64,000 nt of DNA from Eubacterium sp. (GCA_017433825.1 JAFRGL010000016.1:115697-179696), one strand, 5' to 3'; numbered from the stretch's first letter, positions 44,825 through 54,857 are shown. The notes: a model not told the origin generated them from the sequence alone. Numbers and translations are program-made.

Positions 44825-46363
44825 TCACCTTACCAGCAGGGATCTGCCGGTCATGGCCGCAGGTTTTTCGATGCCCATGATGTCCAGCATGGTGGGCACC
44901 ACGTCGCACAGCCTCCCGCCTTCGGAAAGCACGGCGCCTTCCGGACCGTTTACAAGGATAAAGGGAACGGGGTTCGTGGTATGGGCGGTGAAGGGCTCGC
45001 CCGTCTCTTCGTCCACCATCAGTTCCGCGTTTCCGTGGTCGGCAAAGATGAAAAGCACGCCGTTATTTCTGATCACAGCTTCCGCCGCACGGCCCACGCA
45101 GGCATCCACGGCTTCGATGGCCGCTATTGCCGCTTTTTCCACGCCGGTATGGCCCACCATGTCCGGATTGGCGAAATTGATGATAATCACGTCATAATCG
45201 CCGGAATCAATGGCAGCAACCAGCCTGTCACAGACCTCATAGGCACTCATCTCCGGCTTCAAATCGTAGGTGGCCACCTTCGGGGAAGGAATAAGGAAGC
45301 GGTCTTCGCCCGGGTTGGGCTCTTCCACCCCGCCGTTGAAGAAGAAGGTAACGTGGGCGTATTTTTCCGTTTCCGCAATTCTGGCCTGGGTAAGGCCCAG
45401 ACGGCTGATGTATTCTCCGAAGGTATCGTTGATTTCCTCCTTCGGGAAGGCGATAATCTTGCCGGGAATTGTCTCGTCATAGTCGGTAAAGCAGACGTAG
45501 GTCAGGTCTTTCAGCTGTTCCCTTTCAAACCCCGCAAATTCCGGATCCAGGAAAGCCCTGGTGATTTCCCTGGCGCGGTCCGGCCGGAAATTAAAGAAGA
45601 TGACGGAATCCTTATCCTGCACGCGGCAGACCGGCTTCCCGTCTTTTTTCATAACCGTGGGCAGCATGAACTCGTCGGTAATACCCGCTTCATAGGAAGC
45701 TTCCACCGCTTTTACCGGGTCTTCGCCGCCGTCTTCGCCCTCCGCCTTCGTCAGGGCGTCATAGGCTTTCTTCTCCCGCTCCCAGCGGTTGTCCCGGTCC
45801 ATGGCGTAATACCTGCCGGAAATCACGCCGATTTGCCCGATGCCGATCTCTTCCATCCTCTTAACCAGTTCGTCCACATAACCGCTTCCGGAAGCCGGCG
45901 GTGTATCCCTGCCGTCCAGGAAGCAGTGCACGTAAACCTTCTGCAGTCCTTCGCGCTTCGCCAGTTCCAGCAATGCATACAGGTGGGTGTTGTGGCTGTG
46001 CACCCCGCCGTCGGACAGAAGGCCCATGATGTGCAGGGAGGAGCCGTTCTTCCTGCAGTTTTCCGCCGCGGCCAGAAGCACCTTGTTTTCAAAGAACACG
46101 CCGTCTTCGATGGCTTTGGTAATCCGGGTGAGATCCTGGTAAACCACCCGGCCGGCGCCGATATTCAGGTGCCCGACCTCCGAGTTGCCCATCTGGCCGT
46201 CGGGAAGGCCCACGGCAAGCCCTGAGGCATAGCCTTTAACAAAAGGACAGTCTTTCATCAGCCTGTCCAGATTGGGCGTCTCCGCCAGTTTTATTGCATT
46301 GTGTGCGGTTTCTTCCCTGAGGCCGAAACCGTCCATGATTAAAAGCACATGTGTTTTCTTCAT
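44825..46363 (-). CDS. gpmI: 2,3-bisphosphoglycerate-independent phosphoglycerate mutase
   Basis: The 512-residue metalloenzyme of the alkaline phosphatase superfamily has the catalytic serine in GQMGNSEVGHLNIG (Ser61), the HCFLDGRDTPP motif near 125 and metal ligands DMVGHTG and FADHGNAE. It interconverts 3- and 2-phosphoglycerate in glycolysis, with manganese. It is placed 23 bases after an amino acid transporter ATPase, so it may be expressed with it, which is unusual for this gene. Confidence 0.96.
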   Translation of the reverse strand: MKKTHVLLIMDGFGLREETAHNAIKLAETPNLDRLMKDCPFVKGYASGLAVGLPDGQMGNSEVGHLNIGAGRVVYQDLTRITKAIEDGVFFENKVLLAAAENCRKNGSSLHIMGLLSDGGVHSHNTHLYALLELAKREGLQKVYVHCFLDGRDTPPASGSGYVDELVKRMEEIGIGQIGVISGRYYAMDRDNRWEREKKAYDALTKAEGEDGGEDPVKAVEASYEAGITDEFMLPTVMKKDGKPVCRVQDKDSVIFFNFRPDRAREITRAFLDPEFAGFEREQLKDLTYVCFTDYDETIPGKIIAFPKEEINDTFGEYISRLGLTQARIAETEKYAHVTFFFNGGVEEPNPGEDRFLIPSPKVATYDLKPEMSAYEVCDRLVAAIDSGDYDVIIINFANPDMVGHTGVEKAAIAAIEAVDACVGRAAEAVIRNNGVLFIFADHGNAELMVDEETGEPFTAHTTNPVPFILVNGPEGAVLSEGGRLCDVVPTMLDIMGIEKPAAMTGRSLLVR

Positions 46364-46386
46364 AAATCAGTCAGGGATTCCTTTCG

Positions 46387-47148
46387 TCAGATAAGAACCT
46401 TGGACAAAAAGTCCTGAAGCCTCGCGTTTTTCGGATTCGCGAAAAACTGGCCCGGTTCATTTTCCTCCATTATAATCCCTTCGTCAATAAAAATCACCCT
46501 TGTTCCGACTTCTTTTGCAAATCCCATCTCGTGGGTGACCACCACCATGGTCATACCGCTTTGGGCAAGCTCCTTCATGATGGCCAGCACCTCGCCCACC
46601 ATTTCCGGATCCAGTGCGGAGGTTGGCTCATCAAAAAGCATCACGTCCGGGTCCATGGCCAAGGCGCGGGCAATGGCAACCCTCTGCTTCTGTCCGCCGG
46701 AAAGGCTGTCCGGGTAAGCATCCGCCTTGTCGGACAGGCCGACACGCTCCAGCAGGTCCATTGCCTTCCTGTCTGCTTCCGCCGGGCTTGACTTTTTCAG
46801 CTTCACCGGTGCCAGGGTAATGTTCTGCTTTACGGTTTTATGGGGAAACAGGTTGAACTGCTGGAACACCATGCCCATCTTCTGCCGGTGTACGTTGATG
46901 TCCACGTTTTCCGCCGTGATATCCACGCCTTCGAAATAAATCGCCCCGCCGGTGGGCTTTTCCAGCAGGTTCAAAGACCGCAGGAAAGTGGATTTTCCGG
47001 AACCGGAAGGCCCGATAACCACCACGACCTCGCCTTTTTTTATCTGAGTCGTAATTCCGTTTAAGACCACATTGTCGCCGAAGCTTTTCTTCAGGGACTG
47101 CACGTCAATCAGCACGTCCCCTTTTTCGTATTTATGTTCTGCGTTCAT
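46387..47148 (-). CDS. Polar amino acid ABC transporter ATP-binding protein
   Basis: The 253-residue ABC ATPase has Walker [10 protein letters not shown] (53-61), signature [17 protein letters not shown], Walker [17 protein letters not shown] and H-loop VVTHEMGFA; the [11 protein letters not shown] stretch is typical of GlnQ/HisP-type transporters. An N-terminal extension of about 20 residues precedes the first strand. It overlaps the permease gene by 17 bases. Confidence 0.92.
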   Translation of the reverse strand: MNAEHKYEKGDVLIDVQSLKKSFGDNVVLNGITTQIKKGEVVVVIGPSGSGKSTFLRSLNLLEKPTGGAIYFEGVDITAENVDINVHRQKMGMVFQQFNLFPHKTVKQNITLAPVKLKKSSPAEADRKAMDLLERVGLSDKADAYPDSLSGGQKQRVAIARALAMDPDVMLFDEPTSALDPEMVGEVLAIMKELAQSGMTMVVVTHEMGFAKEVGTRVIFIDEGIIMEENEPGQFFANPKNARLQDFLSKVLI

Positions 47149-47860
47149 TGATTCTCATCCTCTTCTCAACAACGGACAGGATTTTCACCATAATCATGAC
47201 AATGCCCAGGTATATCAGCGCGATGGCGATGAAGGGCACCAGCGCCTGGTAGTTTTTCGCCTGGATGATCATCGCGCCTTTCGTCAGGTCCTTCAGGCCG
47301 ATAACCGTTACGATAGAGGTCTCCTTCAGGAGGGTTATCATCTCGTTGCCCAGGGCGGGAAGCACGTTTTTGAAGGCCTGGGGTATTACAATGGAGAACA
47401 GGCTTGCCGCATAAGGAAGGCCTAAGGAACGGCCGGCTTCCATCAGGCCTTTATCTATGGACATGATGCCGGATCGGAAGATTTCCGCCACGTAAGCGCC
47501 GGAATTGATGCCGAAGGTGAGCACCGCGCAGCGGATAAGGTTGCCGTTGGTGCTTCTGGCGCCTGCCCAGATGACAAACCACATGATCAGGAGCTGCACC
47601 ATGGTAGGCGTGCCCCTGATGACGGTCAGATAGATTTTACATATAATATTGAAGAAACCCAGCAGATGGTTTTTCTTTCCGTCGCTGCGCAGGTCATACC
47701 CCGACCGGACGATGGCCACAGCCAGGCCGATGACAATGCCCATCACCAGCGCCAGCACTGTCACCAGCAGGGTAATGCCGATGCCCCGTACAAAATACAT
47801 GTAGTTGCCGTCCTGTACAAAGGTCTGGTACAGCTGGAGTTTTAATTCTTCCCACCACAT
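47132..47860 (-). CDS. Polar amino acid ABC transporter permease
   Basis: The 242-residue membrane protein has the HisM/GlnP-type permease motif with RGTPTMVQL near 95 and the EAA loop [23 protein letters not shown] near 140. Five to six transmembrane helices. With the ATPase and the binding protein it forms an importer for a polar amino acid; the specificity is unknown. It is preceded by a hairpin that may reduce read-through from the binding protein gene. Confidence 0.92.
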   Translation of the reverse strand: MWWEELKLQLYQTFVQDGNYMYFVRGIGITLLVTVLALVMGIVIGLAVAIVRSGYDLRSDGKKNHLLGFFNIICKIYLTVIRGTPTMVQLLIMWFVIWAGARSTNGNLIRCAVLTFGINSGAYVAEIFRSGIMSIDKGLMEAGRSLGLPYAASLFSIVIPQAFKNVLPALGNEMITLLKETSIVTVIGLKDLTKGAMIIQAKNYQALVPFIAIALIYLGIVMIMVKILSVVEKRMRINERRT

Positions 47861-47881
47861 AACGTTGTCTCGCTTTCGGAT

Positions 47882-47937
47882 AATAAAAGAACTGCCGCGG
47901 AAAAATAACAGGAATCATATTCCGCGGCAGATTTTTT
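47882..47937 (-). terminator. Intergenic hairpin between binding protein and permease genes
   Basis: CTGCCGCGGA (47892-47901) pairs with TCCGCGGCAG (47921-47930); T-rich tails occur on both strands. Partial termination here would give more binding protein than transporter, a common design in such operons. Confidence 0.8.
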
Positions 47938-47962
47938 CATCGTTTATTCAGGTCTTAAGACC

Positions 47963-48775
47963 TTATGATGCAGTAATATACTTGTCCAGAATGCTCTGTA
48001 CGGTGCCGTCATTGATCATTTCGACCAGTACTTTATTGATGGCTTCCATCAGTGCGGGATTGTCCTTGCTCACCGCGATGGCGTAATTCTCCTCCGTATA
48101 CGCGGTATCCAGGATCTTCAGGCCCGGGTTCTTTTCAACAAAGGAAATGGCAGGCTGCTTGTCGATAACGACACAGTCGATTTTACCGTCCTTCAGAGCC
48201 TGTACGGCCGTAGCGCCGTTATTGTAGGGAATAACATTTTCCTCACCGAAGTCATCACAGCAGTAGATATAGCCCGTGGTGGCTTCCTGGCAGCCGATCA
48301 GCTTGCCGGCCAGGTCTTCCACGGAAGCAATTTCGGAATCCTCCGGCACGATGATAACCTGAACGCCGACGGCGTAGCTTTCGGTAAAGTTTACGTTCTC
48401 CAGACGCTCTTCCGTAACGGTCATGCCTGCCGCGCCGACGTCAATCTTGCCGGACTGTACAGACGTAACGATGGCGGCGAAATCCATATCCACGATTTCC
48501 AGGGTAAGGCCCAGCTTTCCGGCAATGGCTTCCATGATTTCCGCGTCAATGCCCACAATCTTTTCGCCTTCATAGTATTCATACGGCGGGAACTGGGCAT
48601 TGGTGCCCATATACAGCTTGCCGGGCTCGATGGTCTGGAATTCCGCTTCAGCCGAAGATGCAGCGGAAGCCTGTCCGCCCCCCTCATCGGTTGAGGACGA
48701 TCCCGAACCGCCGCAGGCAGCAAGGGAAAGTGAAAATGCCGCAGCCAATATAATTGCAAAAATCTTCTTTTTCAT
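47963..48775 (-). CDS. Polar amino acid ABC transporter substrate-binding lipoprotein
   Basis: The 270-residue protein has a lipoprotein signal (lipobox SLAACGG), a Ser/Gly/Glu-rich linker, and a type II periplasmic-binding domain (family 3): FPPYEYYEGEKIVGIDAEIMEAIAGKLGL and DFAAIVTSVQSGKIDVGAAGMTVTEER. It captures an amino acid outside the cell and passes it to the permease. AGGAGGTTTTGAAAA precedes the ATG. First gene of the transporter operon. Confidence 0.93.
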   Translation of the reverse strand: MKKKIFAIILAAAFSLSLAACGGSGSSSTDEGGGQASAASSAEAEFQTIEPGKLYMGTNAQFPPYEYYEGEKIVGIDAEIMEAIAGKLGLTLEIVDMDFAAIVTSVQSGKIDVGAAGMTVTEERLENVNFTESYAVGVQVIIVPEDSEIASVEDLAGKLIGCQEATTGYIYCCDDFGEENVIPYNNGATAVQALKDGKIDCVVIDKQPAISFVEKNPGLKILDTAYTEENYAIAVSKDNPALMEAINKVLVEMINDGTVQSILDKYITAS

Positions 48776-48804
48776 TTTTCAAAACCTCCTGAACGCATTG
48801 CTTC

Positions 48805-48850
48805 TGCATTAATATGCACGTATATTAATGCATTATTCGACATTTGTCAA
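48805..48850 (-). promoter_or_regulatory. Amino acid transporter promoter with perfect operator-like palindrome
   Basis: Minus-strand TTGACA (48850-48845), 17 bases, TAATAT (48827-48822). A perfect inverted repeat with 11-bp arms (TGCATTAATAT/ATATTAATGCA, 48805-48832, 6-base spacer) covers the -10 box and start site, a repressor position. The TGCAT half sites recall amino acid-responsive operators such as ArgR boxes, but this is not decisive. Confidence 0.7.
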
Positions 48851-48892
48851 CATTAAATGCAAATTTATTCATTCGATTTTGATTTTTATTCT

Positions 48893-49423
48893 TTAATATT
48901 CAGTGATTTCCCTTCCGTATTCCTTCACGTCATTCATAGCCCGGCGGAAATCCGCGGAATCCTGTATTTCATAGTAATGATTCTTCACTGCCAGGTTCCT
49001 GAGATTAAAGGCAATGGTAACCGTATTGCCGTTTGCCAGCACAAAGGTCAGAGCGTAATCTGCATCGGTGGCGACTTCAAACGTCTCATCCACGACGACA
49101 ATCTCCTGCAGGCCGGCGATGAGGTCGTCGAAAACCTCCGGATAATCAATGGAGAACCTCTGCGTGCCGGCTTCTTCCGCCTCGAAATACTCCACATGGT
49201 CGATGGCGCCGGCATCATAGGCTTCCTTCAGGGCTTTCCACTGCCCGGGCATGCAGTCAGTCAGTTTGGTATTCGGTGAAAAATTAAAGTCTGACGGTAT
49301 GGGTGCCGGCGTTGCGCTGACAGTGCTTGTGCTGTCTGCACTGTTTCCGCCGGATGAGTTTCCGGAGCACGCGGCAAAAAGCATCGCCGCAGCAAGAACT
49401 ATGCATAATACTGTTTTTTTCAT
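48893..49423 (-). CDS. Lipoprotein of unknown function
   Basis: Start placed at the ATG at 49423 (MKKTVLCIVLAAAMLFAACS), preceded by AAAGGAG 7 bases away; the longer frame reads through a terminator hairpin. The 176-residue protein has a lipobox (FAAC), a Ser/Thr-rich linker, and a domain of about 120 residues with alternating beta strands (YALTFVLANGNTVTIAFN) that I cannot assign. Two tandem copies of a 13-base segment including the ribosome site precede the start. Confidence 0.75.
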   Translation of the reverse strand: MKKTVLCIVLAAAMLFAACSGNSSGGNSADSTSTVSATPAPIPSDFNFSPNTKLTDCMPGQWKALKEAYDAGAIDHVEYFEAEEAGTQRFSIDYPEVFDDLIAGLQEIVVVDETFEVATDADYALTFVLANGNTVTIAFNLRNLAVKNHYYEIQDSADFRRAMNDVKEYGREITEY

Positions 49424-49483
49424 ACTTAAACTCCTTTGCGGCCGTCCTTTGCGGCCGGATACGGTAAATTTCCCGTAAAACAA

Positions 49484-49514
49484 GAAAAAGCAGCGTGGAT
49501 ATCCAGCTGCTTTT
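49484..49514 (-). terminator. Terminator-like hairpin upstream of the lipoprotein gene
   Basis: Minus-strand AAAAGCAGC pairs with GCTGCTTTT, with TGGAT/ATCCA inside, followed by TTTTTCTTGTTTT. It lies about 180 bases after the PucR-type gene and 60 before the lipoprotein start, so it may end the regulator transcript or attenuate the lipoprotein. Confidence 0.75.
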
Positions 49515-49696
49515 CCCGGGGTTTCCCCAGAGACATTTTTGCAATACTCTAAAAAGAACATTTAGGAGAAGAATTATCTTTATCTTTGATGGTTTTAATC
49601 TATCATATGAAAAGTCAACCGGCACTATATTATTTGCACAAAATATGAACTCAAAAATGTTCAATGTTGCATAAAAATATTCGATTTGAGAAGCAT

Positions 49697-51205
49697 TTAT
49701 TGCTCTTTCAGGTCAATAAAGAAGGACGAGAAAAGCATGTCCAGCCTGTTTTCCGAGGAAGAAATATCATACCCGAGGATATCTTCTATCTTCCGGATAC
49801 GGTAAAGCAGGGAATTCCGGTGGATGGACAGGGCCTCCGCGGTTTTATTGATGCTGCAGTTGTTGTGCAGATAGTACACAAGGCTTTTCAGATAATCCGT
49901 ATCATTCTTTTCATCGTACTGCTGAATCTGAAGCAGCGAGGAATGAATCATGGTTTCCTGCGGGAAATCTTCAAAAGCGATTGCCCGGCAGTGGTCAATT
50001 ACGAAATCCGCATAGAAATAGTACCCCCTGCTGCCGTCCCTGGCGGCCACATCAATCACGAACTTCAGCTGTTTCCAGATCTGGCTGACCCGGGACAGGT
50101 CCGTAAACGCCACCGACCGGATGCACAGCGCGTCATTGGTGGCCAGCAGGGTTTTCAGGTTCTCATTGCCCGAAAGATTTCCCCTGGCGCCCGGATACAG
50201 CACCGCTATGGAAGCGTGAATCAGGGCACAGCTGGCGGAAGGAAGCATATCCTTGATCTGTTTGATGATGTCAAAGTGGTAAATTGTGCGGAAAGCCAGA
50301 AGATCCCTGAATTCTATGCACAAAAGCGTCCAGGCATCCGATTCTTTTGTCACCAGGTCATTCTCAAACTTCAAATCCACCGGCCGGTCCGTTATCAGTT
50401 TCTCCAGAGTGTCCGAAACATAGGGCTTGTAGGGCGTAAAGCTGACCTGGCCGTGGAGGATGCCTTTTTCCAGGTAGTTCACGAAATAATCCATCATCAT
50501 CACATCTGCCTTATCCCAGGGAGCGTCGCTTTCCTTGTAATACAGCACATAGATGTTGTTGGTATGCCCGGTCTGCACCCGGTAGCCCATGCAGCGGTCG
50601 TTCGTCACCGGATTTATGATGTCCACCACCCCGGCCTCGTCGATTTCCTTGATGGAAGGCCGGCTTTTCGTCACGAAATTCAGGTAGGAATAGCTGTAGC
50701 CCTTCTCCAGATAATAGGTGATGGAGTCCTCGCCGGAAGCCGAAATGGCCAGGGGCTGGTGATTGACGTCCATGACCATCATGGAAATTCCGGTCATTTC
50801 AAAACAGGTATCACAGACTTCCTTGATGGATTTCTCATTTCTGGAGTAGCTGAACAGCTTCTGCTCCCACTCGTAGAATTTCAGGAACACGTCGCAGAGC
50901 TTATTGATGTAATAGGTGCCGTCGGCGGACTCGGCGTTCACTACGATATAGTTGCAGTCTTTCAGGAAAAGCGGGCGGTTCTTCAATGCACCGACGATGA
51001 TAAAGTTCAGGTTGTTGATCGGATTCCTGATAAAGAAACGCCTCTGCATTTCCTCCGTCCTGCACAGAAATACGACGGATTCGTCCATAACGTCCATATC
51101 GCTTTCCAGAAACTTGAAAGCCCGCAGGTTGGAGGGGTATTTCAGGTGGGATTCCAGGATATCGCCGGCCAGTTTTTTCTCTATATCTTCCATATGTACA
51201 AACAT
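49697..51205 (-). CDS. PucR/CdaR-type helix-turn-helix regulator (second of two)
   Basis: The 502-residue protein has the C-terminal PucR helix-turn-helix (NNCSINKTAEALSIHRNSLL and YRIRKIEDILGYDI, about residues 445-480). The N-terminal half is a variable sensory region without a recognised domain. It lies 11 bases after a related gene and shares its general build (N-terminal strand-rich part, then a GGDEF-like middle region, then HTH), so the pair may have come from duplication. The target genes and ligand are unknown. Confidence 0.85.
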   Translation of the reverse strand: MFVHMEDIEKKLAGDILESHLKYPSNLRAFKFLESDMDVMDESVVFLCRTEEMQRRFFIRNPINNLNFIIVGALKNRPLFLKDCNYIVVNAESADGTYYINKLCDVFLKFYEWEQKLFSYSRNEKSIKEVCDTCFEMTGISMMVMDVNHQPLAISASGEDSITYYLEKGYSYSYLNFVTKSRPSIKEIDEAGVVDIINPVTNDRCMGYRVQTGHTNNIYVLYYKESDAPWDKADVMMMDYFVNYLEKGILHGQVSFTPYKPYVSDTLEKLITDRPVDLKFENDLVTKESDAWTLLCIEFRDLLAFRTIYHFDIIKQIKDMLPSASCALIHASIAVLYPGARGNLSGNENLKTLLATNDALCIRSVAFTDLSRVSQIWKQLKFVIDVAARDGSRGYYFYADFVIDHCRAIAFEDFPQETMIHSSLLQIQQYDEKNDTDYLKSLVYYLHNNCSINKTAEALSIHRNSLLYRIRKIEDILGYDISSSENRLDMLFSSFFIDLKEQ

Positions 51206-51216
51206 AAGCCGCCTCC

Positions 51217-52761
51217 TTACAGACTGTTTTCACTGTCGTTTACAAAAAACGAAGTGAACAGAATCAGTTCCCTTTTCTCGCTCTCCGTGATGTCGAAGCC
51301 CACCAGTTCTTCTATCTTCTGGATGCGGTAGCGCATGGAATTGCGGTGAATGAAGAGCTTTGCCGCCGTATCCGTAATACTGCAGTTGTTCTGCAGGAAA
51401 GTCACCAGCGTTTTCACATATTCCGTCTGGTTTTCCCTGTCAAAATCCTTCAGGGTCAGGAACACCTGGTTGTACAGGGTCTCAATGGGAAAGCGTTTCT
51501 CCACCGCGGCGCTGCAGCTTTTAATAATATAATTGTCGTATCTTCGAAGGAAGGTGTTCCCCGGCACCGGATCCGGACAGGTAAGCATGAACAGCACCTG
51601 GTTCCAGACACCGGAAATGTCATTGATGTTGCTGAAGGCATTGCTGGCAGCACAGTTCATCTTATAGTCCTTAATCAGGCTTTTCAGCGCGCTTTCCGTC
51701 ACATCCAGCTTGTCCTTCGGTATCAGTATGCCCAGATAAGGCTGGATGTAGAAGCACTTGCACACCTGGATTTCCCGTTCAATGCTGCGGATGAATTCCG
51801 CCAAGCGTACATTGTACCGTCCTTCCGAGGAGGGAAAATCTATGCCGATGAGGATATAGCCGGAATAATCGCTGAAACCGAAGTATTCCATCACCCTGTC
51901 TATCAGGTTCTCCTCCAGGCTCGCCCCGCTGATAAGGTCGGAAATAAACTGCCCGAATAGACTGATGCGTGTCAGGTTTTCCAAAGGCACGGACATGGCC
52001 TTCTGTTTGAACATATCCGTCAGAAGCCCGAATAGCTCCAGCGTATAATTCTCGAAAGGCTCGCTGTCTTCCTTGTGCAGGCCCAGGTAGAATGCAGGCC
52101 GGCCGTGGGAACGGATGGTGGATACCCGCAGGCGGTTTCCGGAAATATTGCTGATAACCTCGGTTACGTCATTTCTGTCCAGTTCCTCCAGAGAGGGATT
52201 GCAGTCCTGAATCACGCTGACAAAGCGGTAGCCGTAGCCGTTTTCCATGATTTTTAAGAGGGCATCCTCCGATGCCTCCCCCTTCACCAGGGCCTGGACA
52301 GCATGGTTGATGTCCAGCATGCACATCGGAATCTTAATTTTCTCATAGGCTGTATCCAGCATTTCCTGCAGGCTTGAGAATGCGGAAATGCTCATAAACA
52401 GCAGACGGTTCTCCCACGCGTAATACGTGGCGAACACCGTCTCCAGAAGGTTTATAAACCGGTTCAACGGCACCAGGGGGGTAACCACCAGGTAATTTAC
52501 GGCATTATAACTTTCGTCCAGATCATTCGGGTCGGTGCCGTAAAAGATCAGCGTGCATCCGGCAGGCTTTTCGCCTTCACCGAAAAAACGCTGGAACTGA
52601 GGCAGCCTGCCCAGATACAGATAATCCTTCTGCAGTTCCGCCGTTGCGGGGTCCAGCATCTTCATCCCCACGACTTTGGGGACTTTATCCGGGTCAGCCA
52701 GATGTACCGAAATGATAGTTTCATCAAGTTCATGTACAAGAAGGGATAAACTGAACTTCAT
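51217..52761 (-). CDS. PucR/CdaR-type helix-turn-helix regulator (first of two)
   Basis: Start placed at the ATG at 52761 (MKFSLSLLVHELDETIISVH), preceded by CAGGAG. The 514-residue protein ends with the same HTH class (NNCSITDTAAKLFIHRNSMR, YRIQKIEELVGFDI). The N-terminal ~140 residues have no recognised domain; a central region shares the pattern of the neighbouring regulator. The pair is followed by no obvious target on the same strand except the lipoprotein and amino acid transporter. Confidence 0.85.
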   Translation of the reverse strand: MKFSLSLLVHELDETIISVHLADPDKVPKVVGMKMLDPATAELQKDYLYLGRLPQFQRFFGEGEKPAGCTLIFYGTDPNDLDESYNAVNYLVVTPLVPLNRFINLLETVFATYYAWENRLLFMSISAFSSLQEMLDTAYEKIKIPMCMLDINHAVQALVKGEASEDALLKIMENGYGYRFVSVIQDCNPSLEELDRNDVTEVISNISGNRLRVSTIRSHGRPAFYLGLHKEDSEPFENYTLELFGLLTDMFKQKAMSVPLENLTRISLFGQFISDLISGASLEENLIDRVMEYFGFSDYSGYILIGIDFPSSEGRYNVRLAEFIRSIEREIQVCKCFYIQPYLGILIPKDKLDVTESALKSLIKDYKMNCAASNAFSNINDISGVWNQVLFMLTCPDPVPGNTFLRRYDNYIIKSCSAAVEKRFPIETLYNQVFLTLKDFDRENQTEYVKTLVTFLQNNCSITDTAAKLFIHRNSMRYRIQKIEELVGFDITESEKRELILFTSFFVNDSENSL

Positions 52762-52791
52762 AATGATATACTCCTGAATAATTATGCTTAA

Positions 52792-52819
52792 ATAATAATA
52801 CGACTGCACAATTTATCAA
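52792..52819 (-). promoter_or_regulatory. Promoter of the tandem PucR-type regulator genes
   Basis: TTGATA (52819-52814), 16 bases, TATTAT (52797-52792) on the minus strand, 31 bases before the start. Confidence 0.6.
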
Positions 52820-52850
52820 GTGTCCTTCAGCATTTTTGTATGTTTGCACA

Positions 52851-52897
52851 AAAAAGAGCCGCAAATCAGGGCATTTCGCCCTGACCTGCGGTTCTTC
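52851..52897. terminator. Terminator at the end of the ilvD operon
   Basis: An outer stem AAGAGCCGCA/TGCGGTTCTT (52854-52896) and an inner stem TCAGGG/CCCTGA form a strong hairpin. On the minus strand it is followed by a TTTTT run (the A-run at 52851-52855), marking the end of the nine-gene unit. Confidence 0.92.
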
Positions 52898-52914
52898 TTT
52901 ATGTATCTGTCAGT

Positions 52915-54573
52915 TTATTTCAGTACAGCACCTTCATCCGCGCCTGCTACCAGTTTCGCGTATCTGGAAAGCCAGCCGGTCTTCACGTTGGGTTCAGGCA
53001 TAACCTGTTCGGCGCGTCTCGCCGCGAATTCCTCATCGGAAACGCGGGCATGGATGGAATAGTTGTACATATCGATATCAATGATATCACCGTCACGGAT
53101 AAGGCCGATTTCACCGCCCATGGCAGCTTCCGGGGAAACATGGCCGATGGCTGCGCCTGCAGAGGCGCCGGAGAAACGTCCGTCGGTAATCAGGGCAACC
53201 GTGCTGTCCAGGCCCATGCCCACAAGGGCGGAGGTGGGAACCAGCATCTCCCTCATGCCGGGACCTCCCTTGGGTCCTTCATAAAGGATTACGACTACAT
53301 CGCCGGGTTTGATTTCGCCGCCGTAGATGGCTGCCACCGCGGCCTCTTCACCGTGGAACACCCTGGCCTTGCAGGTATGCTTCAGCATTTCGGGCAGAAC
53401 CGCGCTTCTTTTCACCACGCAGCCCTTCTTGGCGATATTTCCGAAAAGGAAAGCCAGACCGCCGGTTTTGCTGTAGGGATTATCGATGGGCCTGATAATC
53501 TCAGGATCCAGATTGAACGCGTTTTTCACATTCTCGCCGGTGGTTTTGCCGGTAACGGTGGGCGTATCCGGATTGATAAGGCCCGCGTCCAGAAGCTCCT
53601 TCATGACTGCCGCCACGCCGCCGGCGCGGTTCAGCTGTTCCATGAAGGTATGTCCCGCAGGAGCCAGATGGCAGAGATTCGGGGTTCTCTCGCTGATCTC
53701 ATTGAAGAAATGCAGGTCCAGCTTAATGCCCGCTTCATGGGCGATGGCGGGAAGATGCAGGGCGGAATTGGTGGAACAGCCCAGCGCCATATCCACAGTG
53801 ATGGCATTTTTCAGTGAATCCAGGGTAATGATGTCCTTCGGTTTGAGATCCTTTGCCACCATCTCCATAACCTGCATGCCGGCTTTCTTGGCCAGCTGGA
53901 TCCTGGCTGAGTACGGCGCGGGGATGCAGCCGTTGCCGGGCAGGGCGATGCCTACGGCTTCACACAGGCAGTTCATGGAATTGGCGGTATACATGCCGGA
54001 GCAGGAACCGCAGGAGGGACAGCAGGCCTCTTCTATCTCGGTCAGCTGCTGTTCGGTAATCTTACCGCCCTTGAAAGCGCCTACCGCCACGAACATATCG
54101 GACAGGCAGGTATGATCGCCGTTCACATGGCCGGCAAGCATCGGTCCGCCGGAAATGACGACGGAGGGCACGTTAACCCTTAAGGCGCCCATGACCATGC
54201 CGGGCACGATTTTATCGCAGTTGGGAATCAGCACCAGGCCGTCGAAGCAGTGGCCGTTCGCCAGGGTTTCCACGGAATCGGCGATAAGCTCACGGGAAGG
54301 AAGGGAATAACGCATTCCCTCATGGCCCATGACGATGCCGTCGCAGACGCCGATGGCTGGTACCACAACAGGGGTGCCGCCGGCAGCGTATACGCCTGCC
54401 TTTACCGCCTCGGCGATTTTATCCAGATGCGTATGGCCGGGAATAATCTCGGAATAAGCGGAAATTACACCGATGAGGGGCTTTTTGATCTCTTCCTCGG
54501 TAAATCCCGCGGCGTAAAACAGAGACCTGTGAGGCGCTCTGTCTGGTCCTTTTGTCACATTGTCACTTTTCAT
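52915..54573 (-). CDS. ilvD: Dihydroxy-acid dehydratase
   Basis: The 552-residue protein has the Fe-S dehydratase cysteines: Cys123 region ([11 protein letters not shown]), [19 protein letters not shown] near 190 and the [20 protein letters not shown] signature near 80. It performs the third common step of isoleucine/valine synthesis, and the cluster is oxygen-sensitive. It overlaps the chorismate mutase gene by 4 bases (ATGA) and has the strong GGAAACATC context. It is separate from other ilv genes. Confidence 0.96.
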   Translation of the reverse strand: MKSDNVTKGPDRAPHRSLFYAAGFTEEEIKKPLIGVISAYSEIIPGHTHLDKIAEAVKAGVYAAGGTPVVVPAIGVCDGIVMGHEGMRYSLPSRELIADSVETLANGHCFDGLVLIPNCDKIVPGMVMGALRVNVPSVVISGGPMLAGHVNGDHTCLSDMFVAVGAFKGGKITEQQLTEIEEACCPSCGSCSGMYTANSMNCLCEAVGIALPGNGCIPAPYSARIQLAKKAGMQVMEMVAKDLKPKDIITLDSLKNAITVDMALGCSTNSALHLPAIAHEAGIKLDLHFFNEISERTPNLCHLAPAGHTFMEQLNRAGGVAAVMKELLDAGLINPDTPTVTGKTTGENVKNAFNLDPEIIRPIDNPYSKTGGLAFLFGNIAKKGCVVKRSAVLPEMLKHTCKARVFHGEEAAVAAIYGGEIKPGDVVVILYEGPKGGPGMREMLVPTSALVGMGLDSTVALITDGRFSGASAGAAIGHVSPEAAMGGEIGLIRDGDIIDIDMYNYSIHARVSDEEFAARRAEQVMPEPNVKTGWLSRYAKLVAGADEGAVLK

Positions 54574-54857
54574 GATGTTTCCTCCAATGCATGTATTGTT
54601 CTCTCCTGCAGGGAGCGGCTTACGGCCATGATGCCGTTGAACAGTTCCTTTATTTCGTATGTATAGGCTTTGTTCTTCAGAAAACCTGCCGCCGTTTCCA
54701 GCCTTTCCTTCTCCCGCACAGGGTCAAAGACCGGTTTTCCTTCCGTCTTCTTGACCAGGGCGATTTCCTTCGAAAGCCCAAGACGGGTTTCCAGTAATAA
54801 TACCAGATCTTCGTCCACCCTGTCTATATCTTTTCTGATTTCTTCGATACTTCTCAT
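54570..54857 (-). CDS. Chorismate mutase (AroQ class)
   Basis: Start placed at the ATG at 54857 ([20 protein letters not shown]), which has GGAGG 7 bases upstream inside the DUF815 gene; the longer frame is not supported. The 95-residue all-helical protein has the AroQ pattern: [20 protein letters not shown] with Arg and Lys ligands and [13 protein letters not shown]. It converts chorismate to prephenate. Overlaps both neighbours by 4 bases. Confidence 0.92.
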   Translation of the reverse strand: MRSIEEIRKDIDRVDEDLVLLLETRLGLSKEIALVKKTEGKPVFDPVREKERLETAAGFLKNKAYTYEIKELFNGIMAVSRSLQERTIHALEETS

